Below, in pieces: positions 15,013-28,890 of a stretch of DNA of 64,000 nucleotides; position 1 is the stretch's first letter, and every line of letters begins with the position of its first letter. The notes under the pieces are model-generated. The model made no database searches. It was not told the DNA's origin and was given only the letters and a program-made list of their open reading frames with translations. The position numbers were made by a program, and so were the translations under genes. The stretch is from the NCBI GenBank assembly GCA_023055355.1, contig JALJCS010000036.1:1615501-1679500 (forward strand). The letters run 5' to 3'. This DNA comes from Agelaius tricolor. Lineage: Eukaryota; Chordata; Aves; Passeriformes; Icteridae.

Positions 15013-16590
15013 ATCTGGTGCTGTGTCCTCTTTGACCTGCAGACAGCGTGGAGGATGAGGAGGCAGATGACAGCATCAACTAACAATTGAGCTGGGTGGA
15101 TCCTGGGGCCTGATCCTATCTCAGGGATGTTCTGTGCAGCTGGAAATGTGGCTTGTAATTCCTTTTATCTCTTCTCCTTGCTGAGTGTGTCCAATGCTTT
15201 AGATCACCATAGCAATGGTGGTTTTTTGCTGGTCCTCTCTCCTGTTTCTTCCTGTGTGAGGCTGAAAGCACCGAGCCCCTGTGTATCCTCTCTGTCCAGA
15301 GCTCCTTGCAGTATTTTAACTGATGTAATCCCTTTTTTTCCTCCTCCCTTTGAATCTCCAGTGTGTGGAGGAGCTGATGTTATTTCCTTCTCTCCTCCTG
15401 CAGCAACTGGAAGCCACATTATTGTGTCTTCTGTTTCTGCCTTTCATACTTTGCTGCATCCTTTCCTCTCTAAATTCCCGGTGAAAATTCTGTCCTAATG
15501 CAGGGAATGAGAGCATTTCCTGGCCTCCCTTTCTCCTGCCTCCACAGGGACTCTGCCCCTCTGTGGTATCCCAGAGGAGGCTGTTCCTGATGGACTGATG
15601 GAGGTTTGTTGTTTATCCACGATTCTTGCAGCCCTGCATGTGTTCAGGCACCAGAAAGGGCTGGACTGCTTGTACCCATTTCCTGCAGAAATTATTGGTT
15701 TTCCAGTATAATTGGGCTCTCCTGCTCCTCCACCATTGTGTCTCTGTGCTCAGGTGTTTTCATTACCTCTCTGTACCTCCCATTACCATTCTTGTGTGCC
15801 TCTGGCCTTTGTGGTGTTCTTCCCTTGTTCTTTTTGATGGTGGATGTTAAACCGTGCTCTTCCTCCTTGTCTGGGATTGTGTCCTCTGCTCCTTGCCTGC
15901 TGGTTTAAAAACCTGTTCTGCCTGCTCCTCCTGGCTTTCTGGTCTGTGGGATGGAGGAGTCCTGGCTCCTCTGAGCTGGGCTGCCTCTGTTTGATCCTTA
16001 CCTGAGTGTGGAGCATGAAATGGATTGTTGGGGAGGCTGCAGTGGGGAGTCTGTGAGCTCAAGCCTGGCTCCTGTGGAGCTGGATCTGTGCTGTGACCTG
16101 TCTCTCTCAGGCTGACCTTGAATGTTTTCCACAGCACACGATGCTCTGCAGGTGCTGTAAATTCCTTCTGCTCAACCATTTCGTTCCAGCAAGCTGCTTA
16201 TCAGGCACTCTTTTGAAAACTGTGTTCATATTTCATACACACAATTATTCAGCAACTATAAAAGGGGAAAATTCCTATTTATAGCACAAGGACCAGCATC
16301 AAATAGGACACTGAATTCTCACTGATAGAGGAAGTGACCTGTTCTCTAATGCAGCAATATTTCTGCTGAAAAGAAACAGCATCTTGAATGGGGGGAGGGA
16401 TGAAAGCCCTGGGCCATCTCTTTCCATTAAAAATGTGCTGCAGTCCTAAAAATGTATCTGCCCTTCTCCCTTCCCAATGAAGCCATTGGCGACAGGGATT
16501 GCAGGCAAACCTTTCACTGTGGCTTTGTGGTTAGTGGTAATGAACCCACCGACTCCTGATGGTCTGTGTGGAGCTGGGCTTAAGTTTCTG
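15013..16590. other. AK2-RNF19B intergenic, part 1
   Basis: About 1.6 kb, T/C-rich in places, with no convincing coding exon, repeat family or RNA gene apart from the possible acceptor at 15042 noted under AK2. Confidence 0.5.
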
Positions 16591-17223
16591 ATCAATAACC
16601 TGATCTTTGACCTTGATGTGGGGGCGAGGAGAAGCCGCTGCAGAGATGTCTGTGGGGACTTGGTGCCATCACGGTGCTGATGTGCACAGCCCTGCAGGAG
16701 CTGAGGAACACGTGGGGCTGAGGAACAAAGAACTGATGGAGGGAGCGGGAAGGTGGGCAGAGCTCAGGGGATGGGGGTGGAACTGCTGCGGGTAAGGTGA
16801 GAGCCTGTTTGCTCTGAGCCTGCTTCCCCTGGCTCCCCCTGCTCTCTCTCCCTTCCCTCCCAGGTTTGTTGAGCCACTGGCCGCTCCCTGCTGCTGTCCC
16901 CTGCTGTCGCCCTGTCCTTCCCGCTGTCTCTTTGGGAAGAGCTGCAGTGGGTGATACCAAGCGAGGCCCTGGGAGGTGCGGGAGCAGAGGATGGGATTCC
17001 CCTGCTGTCGCTGTGGCAACGCTGGGCAGGGAAGCAGCAGCAGCAGCAGCAGCGGGATGCGATGGGCGGCTGCGTGGCGTGGAGGGTGCGCTGGGGAGGC
17101 TGCGGGGGCCGGGCTGCGCTGACATCACGCGGGGAGGTGGCGCAGAGGGAAGGGGAGTGGGAAAGGGAGAGCGGGGAGACTGCGGAGGGGAGAGCGCGGC
17201 ACCGGAGTGGGCTCCGGGGACAG
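16591..17223 (+). promoter_or_regulatory. CpG-rich block with a splice donor: possible lncRNA promoter and first exon
   Basis: CpG frequency is well above the surrounding intergenic DNA, especially 16960-17300. It contains a CRE-like TGACATCACG at 17120-17129, a (CAG)n run at 17035-17055, and on the plus strand a near-perfect donor CAG/GTAAGG at 17221-17226. The frame open across it is Gly/Arg/Glu-rich and resembles no family, so if transcribed it is probably non-coding. Confidence 0.35.
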
Positions 17224-20200
17224 GTAAGGGATGCCCGGGGGCAGGGGGGGCTCTGCTGTGGGATCAGCGCCTGCCTCGGCATCTCTCGGGGGGATGTGGT
17301 GCTGGGGGGTGGCTCCAGGGCACGGGAATGTTATACAATGCCCCAAGGGCCTGGCACAGCAGGGCTTGGCTGTGGGACAGGGAGAGCAGGTCAGAGCCCA
17401 GCTGGCTGCTGCAGAAACTGGTGCAGATGCTTCCCCCCAGGACAGCAGCGTGTGTGGCACTGGGAACAGCCAGGAGTACCTGCACTTCCAGAACAGGATA
17501 AAGGGGCTGGAGAGCAGCCCTGGTCCCTGGCTGGAGAAGGGGAGCAGAGTTCTCCCTGGGGATTACAGCACGGATCATTGATGAAATTCATCAGAAGTTT
17601 GAGACTCCATCCCCTGAGCTGCATCTAAGAGGAGGCTGTGAGCAGAGCTGGTGCACTGGGACCGAGCCCAGCAGCGCGTTTGTGGTGGGAATCCTAAACT
17701 GCACATCCCCAGCAGGCTCAGCACTTCCCCTGCCTGTGCAATAGTTCTGGGGAAGGCAGCCAGGTGCACGGGTACTGCCAGCAGCTCTCTGCATGTGGAT
17801 CCTGGGGATTGCAGACCTGGGAGGCAAAACAACAAAGTCCTTGAAGCCTCTCTGGGTGTCGTGTTGCCTTTTAGCACAAGGGTTGCATAACAGGATCTGT
17901 TTTGTTAGCAGAGGGAGTGAGGGTGACAGTCACCTCTGCCCAGCAGTACCTGTGTGCTGTGCTGGCCCGTGCTCCTGGGGGGAATTCCATCTTTTTCTAA
18001 ATCCAAGAGTTGGGCTGGTTCCCTGCTGCTTGTGGGATCCCACAGCAGTGGGGTGTAGGGACTCTACACCTACACTTAGGTTACACAGCCTTAGCAAAGT
18101 AGAAAATGAGTTTGTGAGCACCCCACTCATCTGTGCTGAGCTGATTCTGGCCTGTCAGGATTCTCAGTGTGTACCTGACTGAGGAAAACACAGCTGGGGT
18201 CAAAAACCCAGTGTTGGTGACCCCTGTGGGTGTCAGAAACCAGTATGGGGGTGGAGATGGAAGAGGCACAAAGTAGAAACCTTGCTTGAAACCCAAGAAC
18301 AGGGAGAGGCCAATGCTCCTGTCACGACCATTTTGTTGAACCAATGCATTTTCCGAGGCATTTAAATGGCTGGGGGCTGTGACCCAGTGGGACCATGGAG
18401 AAATGCAGCCAGGAGTGCTTGAGAGTGTAACTGCAACAAGAAGCACAAATATGCTTTAACTGGGGAAGCAATTGCTGTGTGAGGCACAGTCCCTCCCCAC
18501 CAAGGCACACATGCTGGCTCTACTGGGACCACACTGCTGCTTGTGGGATGGAAAGTGCCAACAGCAACAGCTTGTGCTGCTCTGTGGGGCTTCTCTGGGA
18601 GCAAGGGGTGGGAGCCCCATGCTGGGAGGGTGACAGGCAGTGCTGTCACCCAGGTGGCTGCAGGGCCAGCTGCATTCCAAGCCTCTGGCATGGGCAGGCA
18701 GGGAGGGGAGGGCCCATCAGCTGCTCTGTGCCAGCCCTCAGCTCTGCCCAGGGCAGCTGTGCTGGGAGGGAGCCAGCTCTGCATGGGCCCCTGTGCCCCA
18801 ACGGGGACCTCACTGGGCACAGCCTGAGCTGGGCTCCCAGGGCCAGCTTGGGAAGGGTGCAGGGAGGAGTTAACACTGCTGTTCTTCTGCAGTTTCATTC
18901 CCCAGGTTGTGGTTCTGCATGACCAGCAGCAAGACTGCTTCAAAGTCATGTTCCAACTTGATTTTTTTCAAGGTTATTCAAAATTCAGTGCAGGAACGGC
19001 ACCAGGGCCTCTCACAAACAGAAAGGCCAAGTCACCCCCTCCTAGTCCTTGACCTTCTCCGTGGCTCAGCTGGCTCTCTTTGCTTTCCCCCATACTTGCC
19101 TACACTGCAAAAGGGATGATCATGTGAATATTACAAAGCCTGGCATCTGCACATCAGCTGCAGCAGCTGAGGCTCTGACATGCTCCCGGTGCCTTGGTGT
19201 GACCCTGTCCCCACAGCCGTGCTCTGTCACCTGTGTGTTCAGCCCCCGCCACAGACTGTCACTGCCAGGCACACAAAAATACAGAAATACATTAACTGGG
19301 AACTCGTGCTCCCTCCTGGGAAAAGTGCTATGGACCTGTGAGCCTCTGCAGAGACCTGGAGCATCAGGAGGAGCTGCCTTTGTGCCAGTGTCCAGAGAAG
19401 GCCCTGGGAGCTGAGCCAGGTCCTGTGAGACATTTTAATCCTGCCTATTTCACGGGCTCTCTTGGCCACGACTCCACTGCAGTGAACATTTTCCCCTTCC
19501 TTTGTCAGGGGCACTCACAGGCACCTACCTGGTGTTTGTTTTCACTCCTTATCTGGTGCCACTGGGAGCAGGCAGGGCAGCAGTGCAGCAAGGAGAGTCA
19601 AGGAGAGTGGGAATGCACATTCCCACTGGCTGCCTGGCCACCCTGGAGACCCCTTGATCCTCTCCCTAAAGCCAGGCTGAAATTTCTTTCTGCTGAGATA
19701 GCTGTTTGTTAAATAGTTGAGGTTACTTGAGTAATCAATAGTTCTCTGGTTCCCAACAGAAATATTATCCCGTTGGCCAAATCAGCTTTTCTATCTTTGC
19801 TATAAACCTGCTCCTGACTCTCAGCTGTTGAAGGATGGAGGTGCATTCCTGATTTACCTGCACAGAACCCCACTCCTCTTCTTTCCTCCTGCCAGCACCA
19901 CTTTTTCTCTCTGAGGTTGAGCTGTAAGGGCTGGAAGCACACGGAGAAATCACTGGAGTCATTCAGTCTCAGCCCTTCTCTTGGCCCTGCCCCAACAGCT
20001 CCTTCTCTGTGCCTGCTTCTCCAAGGAGAGAGGTGAGAGTCAATGGGATCCTCATGGCCAAGGGCACTGCTGACACAACTCCCAGTCCATGGACTCCAAA
20101 ACAACTTGGCTCAGCTGCTGCCAGCTGAAGAAAAATTGTTCCCATCCCACAGCAGGAGCTGTATCCCAGAGAACCAGGGCTGGAGGACAAGGCACATAGT

Positions 20201-23200
20201 GAGGTTCCATGGCTGCACATAAATTTTCCTTGCAAACAGGCAAAGGCACCAACTCCCAGGAGCTGGATTCCTGGTTCCACCCCGGCAGCCAAAGGCTGGG
20301 CTGTGGCTCTGGGCTCCAATTCCTTGTGACTGAAGGAGGCCACGAGGTTTGTTTGCTGCTGGGGCAGTGGAAACAGCCTTGCTGTGCATTGTGAGCATCT
20401 CTGCACATCTCTGTTCTTTCCAAACCAGAAAAGGTCACAGAGACCCAAGACAAACCCACTTCCCTCCTTCACTGAACTCCTTCTGCCTCGCACATGCTTT
20501 TGTTGCCATCCCTTGCTTGCCAAAGGCAGGAACAAACACTGGGGTTTGGCAGGGCTCAGAGCCTTGGCTTGTTGGATGGGAAAGAGGCATTCTTGGTCCT
20601 CAGCCTGGGGACAGGGCTCTGCTCCATGTCCTCTGCCAGATTTTCCAGCTGTGATTTCACTGCTCATCCCATGCTGAGGGCACCGTCCTGGGGATGGGGA
20701 GCACCCCTGGGTGCTGGGCTGTGGATCCTGCAGGAGATCCATGGAAGGGAGAGGGAAGAGCTGGAGCAGCACCCAGAACTGTGTGAACTCCTGCATGCTG
20801 CTGAGCTGAGCTTCACATCCAGGGGAAAGCACAAGAGCTGGTGCTGCCCTGAGAGGCTTTTCCCAAAAAATGCCCAATTCCAGAGGAGCAGGGAAAGGCA
20901 GAGGGAGGCCATGTAAAGCCAGGCTGTCTCTGCTTTGGTTAAATAGGGCTGTTTTTGCTGACAGCTCCTCCTGAGAGCCTGCAGGGAGGGATTCTGTAAC
21001 TCAGTGGTAGCTGAGAGGCTCTTGGCAGCTGCTGCTGTTTCAGTGTCAGGCACTGGACTTTTCCTGGTGCTCAGGGGAAAAGGGATGGCAGGGCTGGGCA
21101 GATGAGAGGCTGCTGCCTCCCTGTTAGAAGGATGCTCTGGAGCAACAGCAGGGCCTGATTTCAGAGAAGCATTTGAGGTCTCAGTGCACACTGATTGCCC
21201 CAGAAACCTCCTACTCAATTTTCTGCTGTGCACAGCCCAGCCTGAGGCAGCACAGGGGGCAGTTTGCTCCAACACTGGTTAAGACAGCCCACAGATGACA
21301 AGCCCCAGTGAGGGATGAGTGTTTCTCATGGTGGTAAAGGGCTGAGGGAGAAGAGGAATTTCCTGGTTGTGGTAAAGGTGGTTTGTGCTTCAAGTTAGAG
21401 AGAATGGGCTTGTGGTCACTGCATCAAGGAAGGTGTGGGTCAGCAGCAAAACCCAACAGAACAAACCCCATTTGCCTTCCCATGCCAGCCCAGGAATGAA
21501 GGACAAACTACAGCTCCCCTCTCCCTTTGCCCACCTTGTTGTGCTGCAGAGAACACAGCACAGGGGGAACAGCCCTGGGCTGAGCTGGGGACAGGGGCCT
21601 GGCAGCCAAGGGAAAGATCTCAGCTGAGACAAGGGAACCCTGAGCAAGCACATGTTCAGAGTGAGAGGCTCACACATTCCCCACCCGGTTAATGCTGGCT
21701 CAGCCCTCTGGAAAATGACAAAAGTTTTCCTTGCTGTGGGGCCAGAGGGCTGTGCTGGGAGCTCTCTCTGCTCCCCCAGCCCGGCTGCAGGCAAGAGGTG
21801 CTGCTGGCAGGGTCCAGAATCGCTGTTCTTTCCCCTTTTCACAGCTGTTGCTGGTTATGAAAGTGGGACTGTTCCCCAGGCAGTTCTCAGCAGGAACTGC
21901 CCTTTCCAGGCTGACCACATGGGCTCTTTCTCCCTCTTCCCACCTCCAGGCAGCAGTCACAGTTTTGGGTACGTTCTAGTCTTGGCAAAGCACTGCCCTT
22001 CCCTGCTCCTCTTCCTCACATGACACACAGGAGAGGGAGGCTGTGGCCTGTGGAAGGGAAATGTTTGTTCCTGGACTGAGATCAATACAATTCTTGAGCC
22101 AGTCCTCCTCCCAAAGCTCAGAGAGAGACAGAAGAAAAGTTGGGATCAGCCTCACACAGTGGGGATTTACACCCCAAACTGGTGTACTGCACCCAGTCAC
22201 AGAGATCCTGACACCAGCTCTCCTTTTCCCAGTGCAGCATGGGGAGGCAGAGCTTGCAGGAGCACCAGGGCATGTTGTGGAACATTATTTCACACCTGAT
22301 GCAGTGTCTGTAGCACAAAGGAACACTGGGCAAAGCTTAGGGAAGGCAGGAAGGAGGCAGCAGGGCTTGCTGCTGCTGGAAGCTGAGGGTCAAACAGCTC
22401 TGCAGGCAGTGAGACTGTGCAGGAGTTACCACAGATTTCAGGGTGGGAAACCCCAGGGTTCAGAGCTTAGGCCAGTTTCTAAGAGAAAAGAGCTGGACTA
22501 GCAGGAAAGGGGAATGATTCCAGGCCAGCTTTCTGGCAGTGCTGGATACTCAGAGGACACTGATGGCACAGAAGGGGGTGGGTTTGGGCCACATCCCAGC
22601 CAGGAGCTTGGGAGTCCTTTGGAAAACCCAAATAATGCAACTGAGCTAAATCAGAGAGGAGTGGTCTGGCTAAGGCCAGTCTGAATAATTCCTTCCACTC
22701 TCTCTTCTGCTTTTGTGCAGTGAGGCAGGAAGCTGAAAATTCTCTGGCTGATTTTGGGAGTCCAGAGGTCAGTGACCACTGATCATGCTGGCTCTGAGGA
22801 ACAGATGAGTGTGTTAGCACCCAGCCCTCCTCTCAGCTCCCTCCTGACTCCTTAGCACACATCCACAGAATTTCCTGGCTTTTTGTTTCAGAACTCAGGG
22901 AAAATTCCTGCCACCAGCGCTGAGTTAAACTGAAAGTTGGTAAATTGAGGAGGCTTCTTTTGACAAGGGACTAACCTTTGGAATTGCCTCAAGAGCTGGT
23001 AAAGTCAAAGAATAACTGGCTTGGAAAATCCTGATGGTTTTATGACCTTTCACAATGTCTGTACTTCTGTACCCAGACAAGGGTCACCACACTGCTCCAA
23101 GGCATGACCAGTGGGATAAAGGAAGAGTTCTCTTCCTGTCTTTCCCTGTCCTGGTGTGATTGCCATTGCTCAGCTCTGTAAAGCACAGGAATTACTCCAG

Positions 23201-24700
23201 GCCAGAGCAGAGTGGCTGGAGTGCTGAGCCTGTTCCCATAAACCCCACTTTGGGATGAGAATTCAGGTCTCTCCACAACCTCCTGACAAGTGAGGGAATG
23301 TGGATGTGGCCATTGCTGAAGGGGCTTCAGAAGACCCTGCTGAGGGCAGTTTGTGCTCTTGTCCTTGGAGCTTCTGCTGAGACCTTTCCCTTTCCAGGTG
23401 CTTTGTGGGATTGAAGCCCAAACCTCCTTGGAGGCCAGGCAGCCACAGGGACAGGCTTCATCCACCACCTGCCCATGGCAGCAGGTCCCAGTGGTGCTCA
23501 GGTCACTGGAGCTTTCTCCCACCAGCAGGTCCCTGTGAGCAGTGGATTATGCCCTGGCAATAGGGACACTGCAACATGCAAGCCCCAAAACTGCAGTGCC
23601 TGCTCCACTACACAGCAAAATAGGTCGTGCATCAGCAAATGAAAAAGGACAGATGGTGTCTGCTAATACAGCTTAGTTTATGGCCTGCAGGATTAACTCA
23701 CTAGTTGTCATGTCTGCAGAAAATAGGAAATGGGTGGGTCAGCTGGAGGAAACGTGTGGTGTGCCCAGCCCTACCTGTGCTGTGGGATGCACCAGCTGGA
23801 GAGGAAGTCAGAGATCCTGTGAGGTTTTGAGATGTTGCTGAAGGGCTGCCAGTGTCTTTGGAGGGCTCCAGGCACTGGAGATGGTGCCTTGTACCGAGCC
23901 TTCCTGCCCATCTTGGATTCCACAGTCCCACTGCAAAGGTCAGCACTGCAGGGACTGATGAGCTGAGCAGGGATCTCCAGCAGACACGGGGACACCCTCT
24001 GTGGTCTCTGCTCCAGCAGCTCTGCAGGAGGAGCCCACAGCTTCATGTCCTGTGCCAGCTGCAGCACAGCCTCAGTTCAGCCTTTTGAACTTCCCAGCAC
24101 CCACGTGTCTGCAGGAGTAAGACCGAAAGCTGAGGCAGAAGCCTCAGGTCTTTTCAATGCCTCCTCTGTGACACACTGTTCTCCTTTCCTGGAAACCAGG
24201 CCAGTGCCTCACTCTGTTCTCCTTGCAGAAATCCAAGCCCGTGCCAGAGCTCTGCCTTGTGCATCTGCTCTCTGAAGGGCAGGACAAACTCTGCCTTAGC
24301 TCTCCATGGGTGCTCCTTCTGAAGATTTCACTTTGATCTTGCTGCTTCTGCTGTGGCCAGGTTTGCTCGTGTCCTGCAAGATGCTGAGCATCCCACAAAG
24401 CAGCTGGCATCAGGGAGATACTCCAGAGCCAGGAGCATGCCATGCCATGCCATGCCATCTCCATGCCTCTTGGCCTTCTGCTGTCACAGGTGTTTGTCAC
24501 CACCACCTTCTAACCACAGCCAGCCATCACAGGCACTGAGGTTTTCTCCAGTGACTAATTTGCCTGTGTTTACGCCAACACCAACACTTAATTGTCTATT
24601 CAATGACTCAGGTGAGGAGGGAGTCTGGCTCCTTCCTCCTGCCATAGGGATCTGGCCAGCCCTATCTTGATGGCAGCACCCTACAGCGCTAAACCTTCTC
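17224..24700. other. AK2-RNF19B intergenic, part 2
   Basis: About 7.5 kb of unremarkable sequence. A short ATGCC run lies near 24437-24458. Numerous short open frames occur on both strands, none with splice borders plus family similarity. No clear transposon recognised. Confidence 0.5.
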
Positions 24701-27700
24701 AGTTATAAATCCCCCATCATTAAGGGTAGCAGGTCAGTGGTGAGAGTGACTTGAGAGCGGGGATCATTGTCACTTCTATCCCCAAAGCTGTTCAGTGAGC
24801 GTGGAGGTGAATAAAGAACACAGAACAGCCTGTGCTTTTATTACAAAAGGAAATGCTGCTTTTTGTGGAGGGGAAAAGCATGTCAGATTACTATTATAAG
24901 TAATTGCTTAATGGTCCCTACCTCTGCGTCATTGCTGAAGTACATCCGAGTCCCTTTTTGGGGTCTCTCCTCACTGCACGTGTGTCACCAACGGGGCCAA
25001 GCCCGTGGCCGTCCCAGCTGTGGGAGCCCTGCAGGAGACAGGACGGGGGAGCTATGTGGGCACCAGAGCCTCCACATCCTTCCCCCTCGAAATCTCCCCA
25101 CCTCCCACCTCTTTTATCAGCTGCTGACAAGACTTGCCATGTGTGTAGGCGGCTCCCAAGCTTCCAAGACGATTCCCCGCTCCCCCCAGCTCCCAGCCGT
25201 GAGAGGAGCGCCCAGGATTTCGGGGAGGGGGAGCTCAGCGCTCCTCCGGCTGCCGGCCTGCTCTGCAGGGCCTCTTGTGATGCTTTCTGAGAGCTCCATG
25301 TGGTAACTCTCTCTCTCTCTCTCTCCCAGGATTTCACATGACAGCCTCTTCCCCAGAAAGTCACAGCAGGGAGTGGAAGATTGCTGTGTGGGTGTTAGGA
25401 GGGAGCAGAGTGGGATGGGGAGATGGAGGGGAGAGGAGGTGTAACCACAGACTAAACCAGAACAAATCCTCTTGGAAGAGCCTTGCATTTCTGATCCCAA
25501 GGCTCTCATCTCCTGCCTCTTCCTCTTCATTTAAAAGAATGTCAATCCTTGTTAAGTCCAGCAGAGAAAAGAGGAGTCAAGCACAATCATCTCCTTCCTT
25601 CCCTGAACACATCTCAGGGGACCAGGAGAGGCAAACAGAACACGAACTAAGTGGAGAGAGGCAGAGATGTGCACACTGGGGAGAGCTCTCCCCAGCCACG
25701 GGTGTCTTCCCTGGAGAGACATGAGTGGCCGTTAATGACATCTCCATCTGACAAACGATCACAGTGCATGTCATTATGAGCCACTGCTTCCCCGGGGCCC
25801 TGCCAGAAAATGACCCCAATGAGCTTCAGTTCTTGCAATCACAGCTGCTCCCCGTGAACATTCAGTGTTCCTAGTGCAGAGCTCCGGGCTCTCGGGGTTA
25901 AACCTCGCCAAATGCCTCGGGCAAGCCGAGATTGACATCCCTGCCCTGGAGCTGGGACCCCTAAAAGAGGAGCAGGGAAGCCCACGTGCCCCTGGCACAA
26001 CTCTCCAGGGCAGGGAGCTGGGGGGCACCTCTCAGTGCACTTCTGAGAGGTTTAAAATTACTTCTGTGCTACTTAAATCTGTCTGTGCCTCTCATCTTCC
26101 TCCAGATGCTGTGAGTGCAGCACATCTCAGGTGGGGCCCGTGGTGGGTCCTCAGCAGAGAGACCCCTGAAACTGCCATCTGCATTTTGGCATCCTGATGC
26201 ACCTGGATCACTTTAACAGCCCTGGCTGTCCCACCTGAATAGAGCCAAAGGTCTCAGCCTGCCCAGTAAAATCAGAGCTGAGTCATTCTCGAGCCTCCCT
26301 GTGCAAAAATGAGGAAGAATTGCTGGTGTAAAGCTGCTCCCCTCCTTCCTGCATTTCATCAGCAAGCAGCAACACAAGCTGGGTTTTCTCTAAACTCTGC
26401 AATGCAGCCTGTCCCCCTTGAATAAGCCCCAATCCCTGCCTGGGAAAAGTGGGAGAAACCCTGAGGAGACCCAGGGACTTCCAGAGAAAAGAGGCAGTGC
26501 TAGGGAGGGGTTCCATACCTCAGTGCCTGCATTCCAGAGGTTTAAGGCAGATTGGATCTTTGTGTGTCCTGAAACAGATGTTTCAACACCCCCTGTGTCC
26601 TGCACGCCAGGGAGGAGAGCACCAGGCAGGTATTTCCCATACCTGTGATATTTGGGTCAGCAGGAAGGGGGGAAAGGTGGGCAAGAGGGATGTGGTAGGA
26701 GCTGGAATTTCAATTGTATCAGCTGCAAACACAAACGGACGTGCCTCCTGCCACAGCGATATTCCTGGCCAGGCACACCCCGGTTCCTCCATGCAGTCTG
26801 ACTTTCACAATCCCTTCCCAGCAGCTCAGCCTCTGCTTTCACTCTCTGAATTACCAAGGGGAATTTTCATTACATCACCAGAGGCGCTTCCTCCTCGACA
26901 GTGACAGAGCTGTCGCTCTGCTTTGCAGGGGGTTTTTGGGCTGTGGGTGACGAGGAGAAAGAGAAATACGTCCCAAAAGCAGATCCAGCCCAGCTCAGCC
27001 TCCCCCCGTGGCTCCATCCAGGCTGGGAACGGCACTGGGCAGTGTGGGGTGGCTCCAACCGGTGTCTGGACAAAGCCTTCTCCCTGGAAGCCTTCCTGGG
27101 GGACGCAGCGCTTTCAGGCAGCTTTAAAAGCCGCCTGTGCCAAATCCAGCGGGGTCGGAAGTCAGCAATCTTCCAGCTTTCTGCCAGCGTAAGCAAAAGC
27201 AAATTTGCCTATTGGAGCTGGGATTTGCAGAACGATTCGCTGCAGCGTTTGAATCCCCCCCCGCCACGCCCCCGCCTTCTGTGTCTTTTTTTTGTTTGTT
27301 TGGTTTGGGTTTATCTTTTCAAATATCCCCCAGTTTAACGGTCAGGCTTGGTGGCAGCTTCCCCGCAGCTCCGGGGAGGGGCTGATCTGATCTCACTCCC
27401 AATCCGGTGACTTCCCAATCAGCCTCTTTCCTCCCTGGCAGCTTGCTTTCCTGCCCTCTGCCTCCAGTTCCTGGCTGTTTGTCTTGGCGTGGTTTTGTTG
27501 GTTGTTTTTTGGGATTTTTTTGAATCAAAACAAACTACCGGGTTCAAACTGCTCGTCGGGAACACGCTGAGCAGGAGCCTTTGCTCCTGGCAAAGGCTGT
27601 GGAAACATGCCATGGAGAAACATCTCTGCCATGGAGAAACATCTCTGCCATGGAGAACTTGTTTTTAAGTAGCTGGGACCACAGTGGGGTCCGGACAGTT

Positions 27701-28780
27701 GGAAATCTGTATCTCAGAGCTCCATAAATGCACTGAGTTCCCTCAAATGCATAACCACTGGCAAGAGCCGTGCACAGCTTGGGAGGAGGGAAGATGGCTC
27801 TGAAGTCACTCGGATTTACCCTGGCCTCCCCCAGCCTTGCTGGTATTGTGATTCCTCATATAAGGCAGTGAAGAGTCATTTCTGCCCCATCAGCCCATCC
27901 TTTCCCAGGAGCTCCAGATGGTTTTGCTCCCTGTCTCTCTTATGTCTGCACTACTGGTAATTCAGGCCTGTCTCACATTAGCTCTTGAGCTGAAACCTTC
28001 CCACAATTAGTTCGAGTCTGCTTCTGCGCTGCAGAGGACGTAGGGCTGAGCTGGCACAGCGCTGTCTGGGAGATCCATCCCACACAAGTCCTGTTCAGGT
28101 TTCTCTATTTCAGTCAAGAGTGTGATTTTTCTAGTGAAATCATCAAAGCAAGACAGTCTCTGCTACAGATGGGCAGCGACAGCCATTTGAAAATGCCTCG
28201 TACCTGGCTTGTCTCAAGACAGGAGTAGTTAATTTCAATATAATCTCGTTTTACACCACTGTAACATCTCTCCCTTCTTCATCTAGCTCTCTTTTCCCAA
28301 GGAAAAGGGTCCTTTTCCTCTAGGAGCTCCACACCACAAAGTATCAGGGAAATCTTCATGCCTGCCCAAGGACCACAGCTCAGCAACTCACTGCTCAGGG
28401 AAAATGTGCTCCACAGACACCCTGGAAGCATCCCTGCTTCTCTTGGAGCAGAGCTGTTTGGCCCTTGCCAAATTAACTTGCTAATAAACAGGGTTTTTTG
28501 ATCCCAGGCAGGAATTTACCACTCTGAGGCCAAACCTAAGTGTGGTCCAGAACTTCCAGCTGGTCCAAAGCCCTGTGTGCTGTGGCAGGAATGTGAAGGG
28601 CTGACAAATGTCTGGGGAATGCAATCTCTGGGGAAGGACTTGGGTGTAGCAGACATCTTGGGATAAGCAGCAAGGGAGGGTGTAGGGCAGGCACAGAATT
28701 AATGGAGAAGGAGCACAGGGAAAAGCAGGATTGCTGCAGGGCATTTAGGACGGGAGGAAGCTTCATTTGTGCAGGTGATT
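24701..28780. other. AK2-RNF19B intergenic, part 3
   Basis: Contains a (TC)n run at 25307-25327, a moderately GC-rich segment at 26880-27400 with a TTTAAAAG element near 27121, and a 19-bp ACATCTCTGCCATGGAGAA duplication at 27610-27655. No gene recognised. Confidence 0.5.
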
Positions 28781-28890
28781 TACTCCTTCTGTGCCTTCAT
28801 TCACCCATCAGACAGGGAAGTGTCATCATTATCCTCACTGTGCCGGCAGATCTGGGGTCTTTGCCTACAGCAATCCAGCAGCACCAGCAC
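28780..28890 (-). mobile_element. MIR-like SINE fragment
   Basis: CTCCTTCTGTGCCTTCATTC, then CATCAGACAGGGAAGTGTCA and CATTATCCTCACTG, follow the inverted MIR layout (cytosine-rich start, then a variant of the ATAATA segment). Old and diverged. Confidence 0.35.

Noticed and set aside
16951..17628. 225-codon plus-strand frame in the CpG block
   Set aside because: Low complexity (Gly, Arg, Glu, Gln run), crosses the strong donor at 17224, and shows no family similarity.
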